The notes under the pieces are model-generated. The model ran no database searches and was not told the DNA's origin. It saw only the letters and a program-made list of their open reading frames with translations. DNA of 64,000 bases from positions 165,486 to 229,485 of the forward strand of contig JALHMW010000005.1 in assembly GCA_022843845.1 (NCBI GenBank). The letters run 5' to 3'. The stretch's first letter is position 1. Each line of letters starts with the position of its first letter. This document shows, piece by piece, positions 25,992 to 34,546 of this stretch. A program made the position numbers and the translations under genes. Origin of the DNA: Archangium sp. GTDB taxonomy: Bacteria; Myxococcota; Myxococcia; Myxococcales; Myxococcaceae.

Positions 25992-26180
25992 CGGTCATGC
26001 CCCGAGGCGCGGCTTCTCTGGCCTGGCCGAGCCGCGAAGAAGCTGCTCAGGGTGAACGGCCGTCGAATCGAAGTGAAGCACCCGGCTCGAACCATCGCGG
26101 TGTTCGGGCTGTCGATGCTCGTGAACGCGCTTGGGCCCACGCCGTGCAGCACGAGGAGTCCACCCCCAAGGAGCCACCCC

Positions 26181-26435
26181 ATGAAATGGACGAGTGAATC
26201 ACTTCTCGAGCTCATCGATCTCGAGCGCAGGCCGTCGGCGACCCGACGGGTGTTGTCAGTGGCAGGGCTCGTGCTGGGCGGAGGTCTGCTCGGTGCCACC
26301 CTCGTGATGGTGACGAAGAAGGTCCTCCACGAGGCCTCGGAGAAGTCGCTCAACGCCCCGCAACCGGCGCACGCGATGCCCCCCTCCTATGGCGAGGCCA
26401 GAGTCGGGTTCGGCGAAGGCGACTCCCATGCTTGA
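26181..26435 (+). CDS. Small single-pass membrane protein
   Basis: 84 residues; the ATG follows AAGGAG by seven bases, which fixes the start. One membrane segment (about 27-46, VAGLVLGGGLLGATLVMVT) between a basic N-terminal region and a polar tail, like YtxH-type proteins. Its stop overlaps the next start (ATGCTTGA). It is divergent from the holin-like membrane protein, which fits an envelope-stress or membrane-organisation group. No known family motif. Confidence 0.65.
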   Translation: MKWTSESLLELIDLERRPSATRRVLSVAGLVLGGGLLGATLVMVTKKVLHEASEKSLNAPQPAHAMPPSYGEARVGFGEGDSHA

Positions 26436-27045
26436 GCCGCACCTGGGCGCGCCAGACATCCTCTCCACGCTGCGCATCGACGCCAGCCCTCCGCCCGAGC
26501 CGACGGCTCAGAGCGAGAAGCTCGAGCGGCTCTACGCGCTCATCGACGGCATCGAGACGGCCATGATGACGACCCGCTGCAGCGACGGTTCGCTCGTCTC
26601 GCGGCCCATGCAGGTGCAAGCCCGCGACGCCGGCACCGACCTCTGGTTCATGACCGTGGTGGGGAGCGACAAGACCCGGGAGATCGCCTTCGACCCGCAG
26701 GTGAACCTCGGCTTCTCGACACGCGGCGCCAGGGAGTGGGTGTCGGTGAGCGGGCTCGCGCGGGTGACGAAGAACCGCGAGCGCATTCACCAGCTCTACA
26801 AGCCCACCTGGAAGCTGTGGCTCCCCGATGAAGGTGGAGACCGCAACGGCGGCCCCGACGATCCCCGCATCGCGCTCATCGAGGTCGAGGCCCGGTCCGC
26901 CACGTTCATGAAGTCGACCGGGCCGGGCGTGGTGCAGGCGTTCAAGATGGGCGTGGCGTTGCTCACCGGCACGCAGCCCGATCTGGGCGAGGTAGGCACG
27001 GTGGGCAGCGTGACCCTCGCCGAAGGACCGCCGCGCGCGCCTTGA
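26428..27045 (+). CDS. Pyridoxamine 5'-phosphate oxidase-family (general-stress FMN-binding) protein
   Basis: 205 residues from the ATG overlapping the previous stop. The split-barrel signature is clear: MMTTRCSDGSLVSRPMQV, then DLWFMTVVGSDKTREIAFDP and VSVSGLARVTKNRERIHQLY, WKLWLPDEGGDR. This is the PF16242-like general stress protein 26 family, which binds FMN or F420 and is not true PdxH. The likely role is flavin-linked reduction or flavin storage under stress; the substrate is unknown. Confidence 0.88.
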   Translation: MLEPHLGAPDILSTLRIDASPPPEPTAQSEKLERLYALIDGIETAMMTTRCSDGSLVSRPMQVQARDAGTDLWFMTVVGSDKTREIAFDPQVNLGFSTRGAREWVSVSGLARVTKNRERIHQLYKPTWKLWLPDEGGDRNGGPDDPRIALIEVEARSATFMKSTGPGVVQAFKMGVALLTGTQPDLGEVGTVGSVTLAEGPPRAP

Positions 27046-27063
27046 AGTCAGTCGCCAGCAGCG

Positions 27064-27663
27064 TCAGCGACGATCGAGGCCGACCAGGTAGATCTCCATC
27101 GAGCCACCGCGCGTGGCCTCGGGCCGAACGACCTTCACCTCGTGGAACGCCTTGCGGATGTCGGCGCGGAACGACTCGAAGTCGCGGCCCATGAAGAGCT
27201 TGGCGACGAAGTGACCTCCGCTGCGCCCGCGCGTCACCGACACCTCGAGCGCCTTGCCCGCCAGCGCGATCGAGCGCGCCTCGTCGACGTCCTTGATGCC
27301 CGTCGTCTTTGGCGCGAGGTCCGACACCACGACGTCGAACGGGCCCTTGTGGAGCGACAAGAGCAGCGCGTCGAAGTCATCGGCGAGCACGTCGGCGACG
27401 GCAGTCTTCACGTTCGGCCGGTTGAGCGGGCGAATGGGCACCAGGTCGACGCCGACGACGGTGCCCTTCGCGCCGACCTCATCGAGGAGGATCTGGAGGA
27501 ACCCACCGGGCGCCGCGCCCATGTCGAGCACGGTCTGGCCCTTCTCGAAGATGCGGAACCGCCTGGCGATCTCGTCGATCTTGAAGGCCGACCGCGCGCG
27601 CAGCCCTTCGGCCTTCGCTTGTTTGAAGAACCGGTCTTTGGGTTGGTACGGCCGGTTCGCCAT
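27064..27663 (-). CDS. rlmE: 23S rRNA 2'-O-ribose methyltransferase RlmE (FtsJ/RrmJ)
   Basis: 199 residues from the ATG at 27663 (MANRPYQPKDRFFKQAK); the frame is open upstream but lacks family similarity there. RSAFKIDEIARRF near residue 22, SAM motif VLDMGAAPGGFLQIL (about 41-55), VVVSDLAPKTTGIKDVDEARS with the catalytic Asp, and the Lys/Glu of the K-D-K-E tetrad in FVAKLF and RPEATR. It methylates U2552 in the 23S A loop during 50S assembly. The gene upstream ends 4 bases before. Confidence 0.95.
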   Translation of the reverse strand: MANRPYQPKDRFFKQAKAEGLRARSAFKIDEIARRFRIFEKGQTVLDMGAAPGGFLQILLDEVGAKGTVVGVDLVPIRPLNRPNVKTAVADVLADDFDALLLSLHKGPFDVVVSDLAPKTTGIKDVDEARSIALAGKALEVSVTRGRSGGHFVAKLFMGRDFESFRADIRKAFHEVKVVRPEATRGGSMEIYLVGLDRR

Positions 27664-27667
27664 TGGC

Positions 27668-28321
27668 TCAGTGCTGCGCCGTCGGCGTGCCGCTCTCGGC
27701 CGACAGATCGTCACCGTTGGCGACGCTTTTGACCTTCTCGAAGAGCTTCAGGTAGCGCGTCTCGGCGTAGTCCTTCACCTTCTCGGCGTTGATGCGGCGG
27801 GCGCCCGACGCGCTGATGAGCGCCTGGAACACGCGGGTCTTCGGTGCGGCCTTGTCGTTCGAATACACCGTGACGGTCGCGGCGATCGGGCAGACGTTGG
27901 CGACGGTGACGGCGGCGGTGCAGGCCTGCACCCAGAGATCCTTCGCCTCTTCGTTGAACCACTGCACGTAGATGACGGCGTGCGGAGCGTCGGTGTCGAC
28001 CTCAACGCGGCCCAGCTTGTCCTTCAGCTCGGTGCCGGCGAGCGCCTCTTTCACGTTCGCTTCGCACTTCGCCTTCACGTCGCCGGCCGCGTCGCCGCGC
28101 TCCATCGCCTTCTCGAGCTCCTTGAGCTTGAACTTCGCGTCCTTCGCGATCGCCGGAAGGCGGGCCTCGGGCTTCATCGCCTGCACGCGCGGATCCTCGA
28201 GCGCGAGCTTGGTGTGCTTGAACATGCGGAACTCGTCTTCCGTGAGATCGATCTTCTCGGACGAGAAGGCGGCGGACGGAACGAGCAGGATGGCAACGGC
28301 GAGAGCGAGCAACGAACGCAT
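27668..28321 (-). CDS. Secreted protein of unknown family
   Basis: 217 residues from the ATG at 28321, which opens a signal peptide (MRSLLALAVAILLVPSAAFS). Mature part: helical, charged N-terminal half (LTEDEFRMFKHTKLALEDPR, LKELEKAMERGD) with Cys at CEANVKEAL, then a beta-rich half (HAVIYVQWFNEEAKDLW, CPIAATVTVYS). Four Cys could pair in the periplasm. Lies 4 bases before rlmE, so it is co-transcribed with it. I do not recognise the family. Confidence 0.65.
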   Translation of the reverse strand: MRSLLALAVAILLVPSAAFSSEKIDLTEDEFRMFKHTKLALEDPRVQAMKPEARLPAIAKDAKFKLKELEKAMERGDAAGDVKAKCEANVKEALAGTELKDKLGRVEVDTDAPHAVIYVQWFNEEAKDLWVQACTAAVTVANVCPIAATVTVYSNDKAAPKTRVFQALISASGARRINAEKVKDYAETRYLKLFEKVKSVANGDDLSAESGTPTAQH

Positions 28322-28363
28322 CGGCAAGAGACCTCCAACAGGGGGCTGCGATATACCCGAGTC

Positions 28364-28651
28364 ATGGCTGGCTGTGGGAAGTGCGGAGCGAAGCTGGACA
28401 TCGGAATCGCGGCCGTTGGCCGAAGAGACGTCTGTCCGTCGTGTGGAGCCGAGCTTCACAGCTGTGTGCATTGCCGGCACTACGACGAGAACGTCGCCAA
28501 GGAATGCAAAGAGCCCTTCGCGGAGGTGCCGGGCGACAAGGAATCCGCGAACTTCTGCGACCTGTACCAGATCGGCGACGGCGAGGACCGCGGCGGCAAC
28601 GCCTCGAAGTCAGCGGCGGTGTCGGCGGCGGAAGCGCTGTTCAAGAAGTAG
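28364..28651 (+). CDS. Small zinc-ribbon protein
   Basis: 95 residues. Three Cys pairs: CGKCG (4-8), CPSCG (about 24-28) and CVHC (about 34-37) plus CKE and FCD, enough for two zinc sites. The segment CRHYDENVAKECKEPFAEVPGDKESANFCDLY is conserved in small bacterial proteins of unknown function. The rest is a helical Ala-rich tail (SAAVSAAEALFKK). No convincing ribosome binding site. Its last 42 bases overlap the end of the convergent metalloprotease gene. Confidence 0.8.
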   Translation: MAGCGKCGAKLDIGIAAVGRRDVCPSCGAELHSCVHCRHYDENVAKECKEPFAEVPGDKESANFCDLYQIGDGEDRGGNASKSAAVSAAEALFKK

Positions 28652-30091
28652 GACGCAGAGCGCCAGCAGCGGCGTTCCTGTCGCGGCGGAACAGCCGGTC
28701 TTCAGCGTCTCCGCACAGCGAACTGGCGCGCACCCTTCCCCTTCCGCACACAAGCGCTCCTCGCACTGCCCGCTCGAGGGCGCGTCGAGCGTCACCTCGA
28801 TGGAGCCGTCGGCCAGCAACCGCACGTCGTTGAGCGCGAAGCCCGACGGCTGCCCCGAATAGAAGTTGGAGCCGTTCACCGGGTTGCTCTTGCTGCGAGC
28901 AGAGTTCGAGGCGTCGTTCAGGAAGAACGTGCCCGGAGTGAACAGATCGTCGGCGGGCACGAACGGCCGGTTGTTCTCGAGGTCGAACGCGCCGTCGGCC
29001 TGCACGAGCCGTACGTACGGGTGCCAGGCGTCGCAGTTCACACAGTCGAGGATGCGGTTGACGAAGTCGCCCTCCTTCGCTCCGAGCTTGGGGAAGCTGC
29101 CCTGCGCGCTGACGCTCTGCACGTTCCGATCGACGTGAAAGACGGCGAGGCCACGAAGCGGCAGGCGTTGATCGAACGCGCCCGGGCCGCGGTTCTCGAT
29201 GAGGAAGTACTCGTCGCCGATGCCGACCCGCGCCACGTCGCCGCTGGTCTCGACTGGCCTCAGCGTCAGGCGTTGCCGGCCCTGCACCTGAAGCCAGTTC
29301 GCCCACCGCAACCGGAAGCGCGTCTCGGCGTCAGGGAGCACGATCTTCGGATCGTAGAGCCACGCGCCCATCACCGAGAGCTGCAGCCCCGCGTAGTTCC
29401 CAGCCTCGTCGTACAGATCCGTCAGCCCGAGCAGGTGCGCGAACTCGTGCACCATCACCAGCACGTCGCTGTCTCCCGCCACGGCGAAGTGCGAGATGCG
29501 AATGCCATCGACGACGAGGGGCCCACCGACACCGCCGTTCAGGGTGTCGCCACGGTTGAAGTACGCGAAGGGGAACGCGATGCCGCCGAACGGAACGTTG
29601 GTGAGGAACATCACGCCATCGGCCCAGCGATCGGGTGCTCCGGCGCGGCCGTTCACGTCGAACTGCGTGAAGTCGATGCCCGCCTCGTCGGTCTTCCGCA
29701 CGGCCTCGCGGAGCAGGTCGATGCCGGCCGAGAAGGCGTTGATGTCGCCACGCGCGACGCTGCAGCGGGGAAACTGCGTCACGGGCAACGGGCAGACGTC
29801 GTACGAGATGGTGGGCCCGATGGTGACGCGTGGCCGGTAGCGCCCCAGGCTGGCCGTCTCGTAGAAGCGCACGAAGCCGGCCTCGTCGTCGGGCGAGAAG
29901 AAGCGCTCCAGCCTCGCGCGATCGATGGGTGGGAAGCCCTTCACCTCGACGGGAATGAGCAACAGCCGCGCGTCTCCCAGCGACGGAGCCTTCCGCGGGC
30001 CAACGTCGTCGCGTTGGGCGAAGTGATCCATGTAGTCGGCGAAGGCGAGCGCGGGGAGCAGCAGGCCGAGGAATGCAAGTCGACGGAGCAC
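28610..30091 (-). CDS. M6-type secreted metalloprotease with MYXO-CTERM-like tail
   Basis: About 493 residues from the GTG at 30091, which gives a clean signal peptide (LRRLAFLGLLLPALAFAD). An ATG at 30139 is the alternative; it would share its CCATGG with the divergent rhodanese start. The zinc motif is HEFAHLLGLTDLYD, the M6 (immune inhibitor A-type) HExxHxxGxxD signature, with a downstream Met-turn-like LSVMGAW. The C-terminus ends in a Cys (KTGCSAATG), a Leu-rich stretch and RRRHRR, which fits a MYXO-CTERM sorting tail for surface anchoring. Likely a secreted or surface endopeptidase. Confidence 0.85.
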   Translation of the reverse strand: MLRRLAFLGLLLPALAFADYMDHFAQRDDVGPRKAPSLGDARLLLIPVEVKGFPPIDRARLERFFSPDDEAGFVRFYETASLGRYRPRVTIGPTISYDVCPLPVTQFPRCSVARGDINAFSAGIDLLREAVRKTDEAGIDFTQFDVNGRAGAPDRWADGVMFLTNVPFGGIAFPFAYFNRGDTLNGGVGGPLVVDGIRISHFAVAGDSDVLVMVHEFAHLLGLTDLYDEAGNYAGLQLSVMGAWLYDPKIVLPDAETRFRLRWANWLQVQGRQRLTLRPVETSGDVARVGIGDEYFLIENRGPGAFDQRLPLRGLAVFHVDRNVQSVSAQGSFPKLGAKEGDFVNRILDCVNCDAWHPYVRLVQADGAFDLENNRPFVPADDLFTPGTFFLNDASNSARSKSNPVNGSNFYSGQPSGFALNDVRLLADGSIEVTLDAPSSGQCEERLCAEGEGCAPVRCAETLKTGCSAATGTPLLALCVLLLEQRFRRRHRR

Positions 30092-30137
30092 GGGTGAAGG
30101 TCTGGCACGCAGCAGAAACCCGGGCAAGCTGGCCTCC

Positions 30138-30473
30138 ATGGCGTTGCCGAACGAGCTCTCCGTGAGCGAGCTGAAGGCCTGGCTCGACGACCCGACCCGA
30201 CCTGCCCCCGTGCTGCTCGACGTGCGCAACCACGACGAGTGGCAGTGGGTGCGCATGACGAAGGCCACGCTCATTCCGCTGGGCGAGCTCGAAGATCGTC
30301 ACGACGAGCTCGACGCGCACAAAGGGCAGCCGGTGGTCGTCTACTGCCACCACGGCGTTCGGAGCCTGTACGGCGCCGAATACCTTCGCGAGCTCGGTCA
30401 CGACGCGACGTCGCTCTCCGGAGGCATCGATGCGTGGTCGGTGCAGATCGACCCGACGCTCGAGCGGTACTGA
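30138..30473 (+). CDS. Single-domain rhodanese-family sulfurtransferase
   Basis: 111 residues. The rhodanese fold spans residues about 8-108: LLDVRNHDEWQWV, HARL-like core, and the active-site loop VVVYCHHGVRS with the catalytic Cys, then LSGGIDAW, the family's end motif. Six-residue active loop CHHGVR gives the phosphatase-free, sulfur-transfer type. Divergent from the M6 protease and convergent with the PEGA kinase. Not placed in an obvious sulfur operon. Confidence 0.9.
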   Translation: MALPNELSVSELKAWLDDPTRPAPVLLDVRNHDEWQWVRMTKATLIPLGELEDRHDELDAHKGQPVVVYCHHGVRSLYGAEYLRELGHDATSLSGGIDAWSVQIDPTLERY

Positions 30474-30479
30474 CGACGT

Positions 30480-30494
30480 CCCGACTCCATCGGG
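30480..30494. terminator. Possible bidirectional hairpin between convergent genes
   Basis: CCCGA-CTCCA-TCGGG forms a 5-bp stem in the 32 bases between the rhodanese stop and the kinase stop. No T tract follows on either side, so intrinsic termination would be weak. Confidence 0.3.
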
Positions 30495-30505
30495 GCCGAG
30501 CCAGG

Positions 30506-32692
30506 TTACTTCGGGGTCGGCGCCTTCTCGCTCTTGCTCGACAGATCGAGCGTCTTCTTCACGAACTCGCGGGGCTTGAGCGTCACCTCGAACGGGAATG
30601 GCTTCTCCAGCGAGTCGGCGCGCACCTCGAGCTCGTGGTGGCCCTCCATGAGTTTGATGTTCATGCCCACCTGGCCGATCTTGTTCTGGCCCCGGTAGAT
30701 CGCGGCGCCCTTGAGCGGCGGGCTGATGCTGATGGCGATGGTGCCCTCTTCGAACTCTTTTCGAATCGTCTTGGTCTCGTTGGGCTGACCGAACTCGAAC
30801 TTCTCTTCGTAGCGGATGAAGCGGTCTTCGCTGACGAGGAGGATCGTGTCGTTCACGAACGCGCCGCTGACCCGATCGAGCGGCGTCTCGCCGAGGTCGA
30901 CGCGCTGTCGGCCGACCGCATCAGGCGGAGGGATGACCTGTACGTGAACCCGCGGCTTGGTGGCGACGCTCAGGAGAATCGGCGTTGCGCGATCGTTCGG
31001 CGTCGAGAAGAAGATGTGCTTGAGCTGCTCCTTGAAGAGCACGCCGAGGGTGATCAAGCCGCCGAGCGCCACGATGAAGATGAGCACGTTGAGCCGGCTG
31101 GACTGCCTGGCCTTCATTTCGCGCACGTCGACGAGCTTCGAGACCTCGCTCTTGTCGAACAGCTTCGACTTGCGCGGAGGCGGAGAGGCCTTCGCAGAGG
31201 GCATCTGCGGGCGTGACTTGCGCGCGGGCGCCTCGGGCATCGAGCTCGAGGTGTTCTTCCGCGGCTTGGCTTTGCGGCTCTGCGACTCTTCAGGCTCGCG
31301 GTCAGGCACTTCTTCGAGATCGTCAGAGGTCGAGTCGTTGCGCACCGGCAACCGGGTCGCGGTTCCACGACGAGGAGCCCGGGCGGCCTCCATCTCGGGC
31401 GCGGACGGCCTTCGGGCGATCGACGTCGCGTACGATCTCGACGGCATCACCGTGCCCGCAGGCAGGTGGAACCCACCGACGCGCAGCGAGTCGTCACCGT
31501 CTTCGGGCAGGCCGTCGTCGTGCGGGCTCAGGTCGGGAGCGAGCTCTTCTTCATCTCGCGTCGAGCCTGGGCCCGGCCCTGGTGGCGCCGGTCGGGGCGG
31601 CTGCGACTGCGCCAGCCCCTGGGAGAACCCCTGCGGCAACGGGCCACCCGGGTTCGACGCCAGCTGCGTGTTCGAGGGCTTGTCTTCGTAGAGAGGCTGC
31701 GCCGGCTCGGCCACGGGGTTCGAGACGCTGCTCTCGCTCGCGGGCGCCGGAGCACCGAGGCGAGCCTCTTCTCGAAGGCGGTCGGCGAAGATCGTCTCCA
31801 TCAGCTCGCTGACCTGCACGCTGGTGGCGACGGTGCCTTCCTGAACGAGGAACTGCTCGAGCGCCATCTGGAACTGGCGCGCGTCGCGGTACCGATCTTC
31901 GGGATCCTTCGCGAGCGCCCGCATCACCACGTCGTCGAGCGTGTTCGGCACCTCGGCGACCTGCGAGGGCTTCTCGATGGCGCACTCGAGCGCGGCCTGG
32001 AGCGTGCCGATCTCGCTGTCGCGCTTGAGCGGCCGCACGCCGGTGATGAGCTCGTACAGCACCAGCCCGAGCGCGAAGATGTCGGTGCGCGCGTCGAGCG
32101 GCTTCCCGCCGGCCTGCTCCGGGGCCATGTACGCAAACTTGCCCTTGATGGCGCCCGACTTGGTGTTCGAGACCTGATCGGCCGCCTTGGCGATGCCGAA
32201 GTCGACCAGCTTCACCGAGCCGTCGAAGCTGACGAGGATGTTCTGCGGAGAGATGTCGCGGTGGACGATGCGCAGCGGCCGGCCCTGCTCGTCCATGCGG
32301 GTGTGCGCGTAATAGAGGCCCGCGGCCGAGTCGGCGACGATGCGAATCGCGAGCGGCCTTGCGACCCACTGACCGGTGCTCCAGGCGCGGCGCATGACGC
32401 GGCCCAGGTCTTCACCGTGGATGAACTCCATCGCGATGAAGAAGGTGCCGGCGTTCTCACCGAGATCGTAGATCTGCGCGATGTTGGGGTGGTTGAAGCG
32501 CGAGGCGATGCGCGCCTCCTGCAGGAACATCGCGACGAACTCGGGGTCCTCGGCGAGGTGCGCGAGGATTCGCTTCACGACGATGTGGCGGTTGAAGCCC
32601 TCGATGCCCGTCTGGCGCGCAAGCCACACCTCGGCCATGCCGCCGGTGGCCAGCTTCTTCTCCAGCTGATATTTGCCGAACGACTGGGTCAC
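30506..32692 (-). CDS. Transmembrane eukaryotic-type Ser/Thr protein kinase with PEGA-like C-terminus
   Basis: 728 residues. Kinase domain about 7-270: [10 protein letters not shown] (glycine loop), VVKRIL with the lysine, [12 protein letters not shown] (catalytic Asp), VDFGIAK and FAYMAPEQ. A long Pro/Ser/Arg-rich juxtamembrane linker (about 310-530) carries many possible phosphosites. One membrane segment (about 545-565, [20 protein letters not shown]). The extracytoplasmic part (about 570-728) resembles PEGA repeats ([35 protein letters not shown]). This layout is common in myxobacterial kinases. The signal and targets are unknown. Confidence 0.95.
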   Translation of the reverse strand: MTQSFGKYQLEKKLATGGMAEVWLARQTGIEGFNRHIVVKRILAHLAEDPEFVAMFLQEARIASRFNHPNIAQIYDLGENAGTFFIAMEFIHGEDLGRVMRRAWSTGQWVARPLAIRIVADSAAGLYYAHTRMDEQGRPLRIVHRDISPQNILVSFDGSVKLVDFGIAKAADQVSNTKSGAIKGKFAYMAPEQAGGKPLDARTDIFALGLVLYELITGVRPLKRDSEIGTLQAALECAIEKPSQVAEVPNTLDDVVMRALAKDPEDRYRDARQFQMALEQFLVQEGTVATSVQVSELMETIFADRLREEARLGAPAPASESSVSNPVAEPAQPLYEDKPSNTQLASNPGGPLPQGFSQGLAQSQPPRPAPPGPGPGSTRDEEELAPDLSPHDDGLPEDGDDSLRVGGFHLPAGTVMPSRSYATSIARRPSAPEMEAARAPRRGTATRLPVRNDSTSDDLEEVPDREPEESQSRKAKPRKNTSSSMPEAPARKSRPQMPSAKASPPPRKSKLFDKSEVSKLVDVREMKARQSSRLNVLIFIVALGGLITLGVLFKEQLKHIFFSTPNDRATPILLSVATKPRVHVQVIPPPDAVGRQRVDLGETPLDRVSGAFVNDTILLVSEDRFIRYEEKFEFGQPNETKTIRKEFEEGTIAISISPPLKGAAIYRGQNKIGQVGMNIKLMEGHHELEVRADSLEKPFPFEVTLKPREFVKKTLDLSSKSEKAPTPK

Positions 32693-32736
32693 AGACAGGG
32701 TGAGAGCTTACCGGCAGAACGTCATCGCGAACCACA

Positions 32737-33285
32737 ATGTTCCTGAGCGCTTACCTGACCATCGTGTTGTGCCAGCCCCCGCCCGAGGGGTTCGTGCCTC
32801 ACAACACGGCCGATCTCATGACGTTTCGGGTCCAGCCGGACAAGAACGGCCTGAGCTTCGACTGGTCTGACGCCGAGGATCGGGTGCGGGGCACGGTGAG
32901 CCCGAACGAGCTGTCGGCCGGCGCCCCCTTCACGCTGTCGGTCGCAGTCGGCAGCTTCGCGTCGGGCGATCTCGACGGGCCGGTGACGCTGGGCGTCGAG
33001 CAGGTCGGCGGCACCTTCAAGGCGCTCGAGACGGTCGCTCCGTCGAAGACGACCCCGCGGGTGTGGAACGCGACCTTCACGCCGCCCGAGAGCGGCAGCT
33101 ACCTGCTCAAGGTGACGTTCAAGAGCGGCCATCAGAAGTCGTTGAGAGGCGCGGTCGAGGTCGGCATGGGGCGCGTGTCGCCGGCGACGGCGCTCGGCCT
33201 CGGCGCGGCGGTGGTGCTGGCCGGGCTCGCGTACGGGTTGTTCCTGCTCTTCGGGAAGAAGGCGGGAGCCGTCAGCGGCTCCTGA
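32737..33285 (+). CDS. Secreted/anchored protein of unknown function
   Basis: 182 residues. Short signal peptide (MFLSAYLTIVLC), a beta-rich mature part (FTLSVAVGSFASGDLDGPVT, RVWNATFTPPESGSYLLKVT) resembling an Ig/FN3-type or CopC-like sandwich, and a C-terminal membrane helix (about 152-173, TALGLGAAVVLAGLAYGLFLLF). It overlaps the end of the convergent neighbour by 14 bases. No family assigned. Confidence 0.7.
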   Translation: MFLSAYLTIVLCQPPPEGFVPHNTADLMTFRVQPDKNGLSFDWSDAEDRVRGTVSPNELSAGAPFTLSVAVGSFASGDLDGPVTLGVEQVGGTFKALETVAPSKTTPRVWNATFTPPESGSYLLKVTFKSGHQKSLRGAVEVGMGRVSPATALGLGAAVVLAGLAYGLFLLFGKKAGAVSGS

Positions 33286-33670
33286 GCAGCGCAAGCAGGC
33301 TCACCACGGACAGCGCGAGCCCGACGCCGATGACGCCGATCACGTACGCGGCCGAGATGACGCCGCTTCGATAGGCCGTCGACTGGAGCAGCTCAGGCAG
33401 CTGGGCCATGCCCGCCGCGACCGCCCACAGCAGACCCAGCCCCGCGTGGACCCCGAGGCCTGCGACCGAACGTCGCCCCAGGGCGTGGAGCCCCAGGCCC
33501 TGCGCTGCCAGCAACACCGACACCACGAACGCGATCGCCGCGGGAGGCACGCCTCGTTTGAGGGGCTCTCCGAGGGCGAAGTCCTCGAGGACGTGGGGGA
33601 TCGAGAAGAAGAGGAGCGCGACGGAGAGCAGCGTGACGACGGTCCAGCGACGGTCTTCTGGCGCGAGCAT
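33272..33670 (-). CDS. Four-helix membrane protein of unknown function
   Basis: 132 residues from the ATG at 33670. Four hydrophobic segments (about 10-28, 45-63, 72-90, 105-128), e.g. VVTLLSVALLFFSIPHVLED and GVIGVGLALSVVSLLALL. The HVLED and LGLHALGRR patterns recall small DoxX/DUF-type membrane proteins, but no motif is decisive. Lies 13 bases after the DUF4149-like gene, so it belongs to the monooxygenase cluster. Confidence 0.66.
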   Translation of the reverse strand: MLAPEDRRWTVVTLLSVALLFFSIPHVLEDFALGEPLKRGVPPAAIAFVVSVLLAAQGLGLHALGRRSVAGLGVHAGLGLLWAVAAGMAQLPELLQSTAYRSGVISAAYVIGVIGVGLALSVVSLLALLRSR

Positions 33671-33683
33671 GGGTGACCTTCGG

Positions 33684-34544
33684 TTACTCGAACGACGTGG
33701 CGTAGCGCTCGAGGTGCTCCTCGAGTTGGTGGAGCGTGCGCACGGCTGCCGGCCCCTCACTCGCCTCGAGCTCCTTCATCAGCGGTGCGAGCGGGAGGAG
33801 AAACGCGTGGAGCGCCTCATGGGCCTCCCCCGTCATCGTGCAGCGCCGGAACACGTTCTGGAACGCCTCATCGAGCTGCGCGGCGGTCGCCTTCACGTCG
33901 GCTGGCGTCGGCTCGCCCCGCTGCGCGGCCTGCCGCACGAGGGTCAGCATCGTGCCGATCCCCTCGGTGGTCTCGGCGTTCGCCTTCCACTTCGCGACGG
34001 GAGGAGGCGTGGGTGCCTTCGCGGCTGCGTGGTCGTGTTCATGCGGAGCCTCGGCCGGCACGTCGACCGACACGAGCGCGACGGCGTGCGGCACCGCTCC
34101 GGCCAGCATCACGACCACGAAGACGACGACGACGCGGTGCCAGAACGCAGACGCCTGGCCGCCGCCCTGCGAGACGAAGTTCCCGACCGACTTCTGCTCG
34201 TCGATCGACTGGACCTCCTTCAGGCTCACGCCGCCGGTCTTCAAGGCGCGGGGAAGGACGAACACCGTGTTGATCACCGCTCCCGCCAGCGCGACGAGCG
34301 CGGTGAGCACCAACGTCGAGCCAGGCGCGTGCGTCGACGCGAGCGCGGCCCCAGCCATCACCAGCAACGCGACGCTGAGGCTCCTGAACAGCACCAGCGC
34401 CAGGCTCATCTGCAGCGGCACGAACCGGTCGCGCCCCATGCGCTTCACCAGCACAGGCGCCTGAACGAAGAAGAACCACGCGGTGCTCCCGAAGACGTAG
34501 GCGAGCGCGAGGAGATCGATGGTGCGGGCGATGGTGGACGTCAT
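33684..34544 (-). CDS. DUF4149-like membrane protein with His-rich linker
   Basis: 286 residues. An ATG at 34550 overlaps the upstream stop, but GAGGAG sits 7 bases before the ATG at 34544, so that start is preferred. Four membrane helices in residues 1-170 (LALAYVFGSTAWFFFVQAP, LVLTALVALAGAVINTVF) fit the DUF4149/TMEM205 fold. An APHEHDHAAAK stretch could bind metal. The C-terminal soluble domain (about 190-286) has a Cys/Met-rich segment (RRCTMTGEAHEALHAFLLP), similar to a DUF-type heavy-metal or haem handling domain. Coupled to the monooxygenase gene. Confidence 0.7.
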   Translation of the reverse strand: MTSTIARTIDLLALAYVFGSTAWFFFVQAPVLVKRMGRDRFVPLQMSLALVLFRSLSVALLVMAGAALASTHAPGSTLVLTALVALAGAVINTVFVLPRALKTGGVSLKEVQSIDEQKSVGNFVSQGGGQASAFWHRVVVVFVVVMLAGAVPHAVALVSVDVPAEAPHEHDHAAAKAPTPPPVAKWKANAETTEGIGTMLTLVRQAAQRGEPTPADVKATAAQLDEAFQNVFRRCTMTGEAHEALHAFLLPLAPLMKELEASEGPAAVRTLHQLEEHLERYATSFE

Positions 34545-34546
34545 GG

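Noticed and set aside
24300..26180. Very long plus-strand open frame ending at 26435
   Set aside because: It runs opposite to the membrane-protein genes, is Arg/His-rich, and has no membrane or family pattern. Only its last 84 codons from 26181, with a clear ribosome binding site, were kept.
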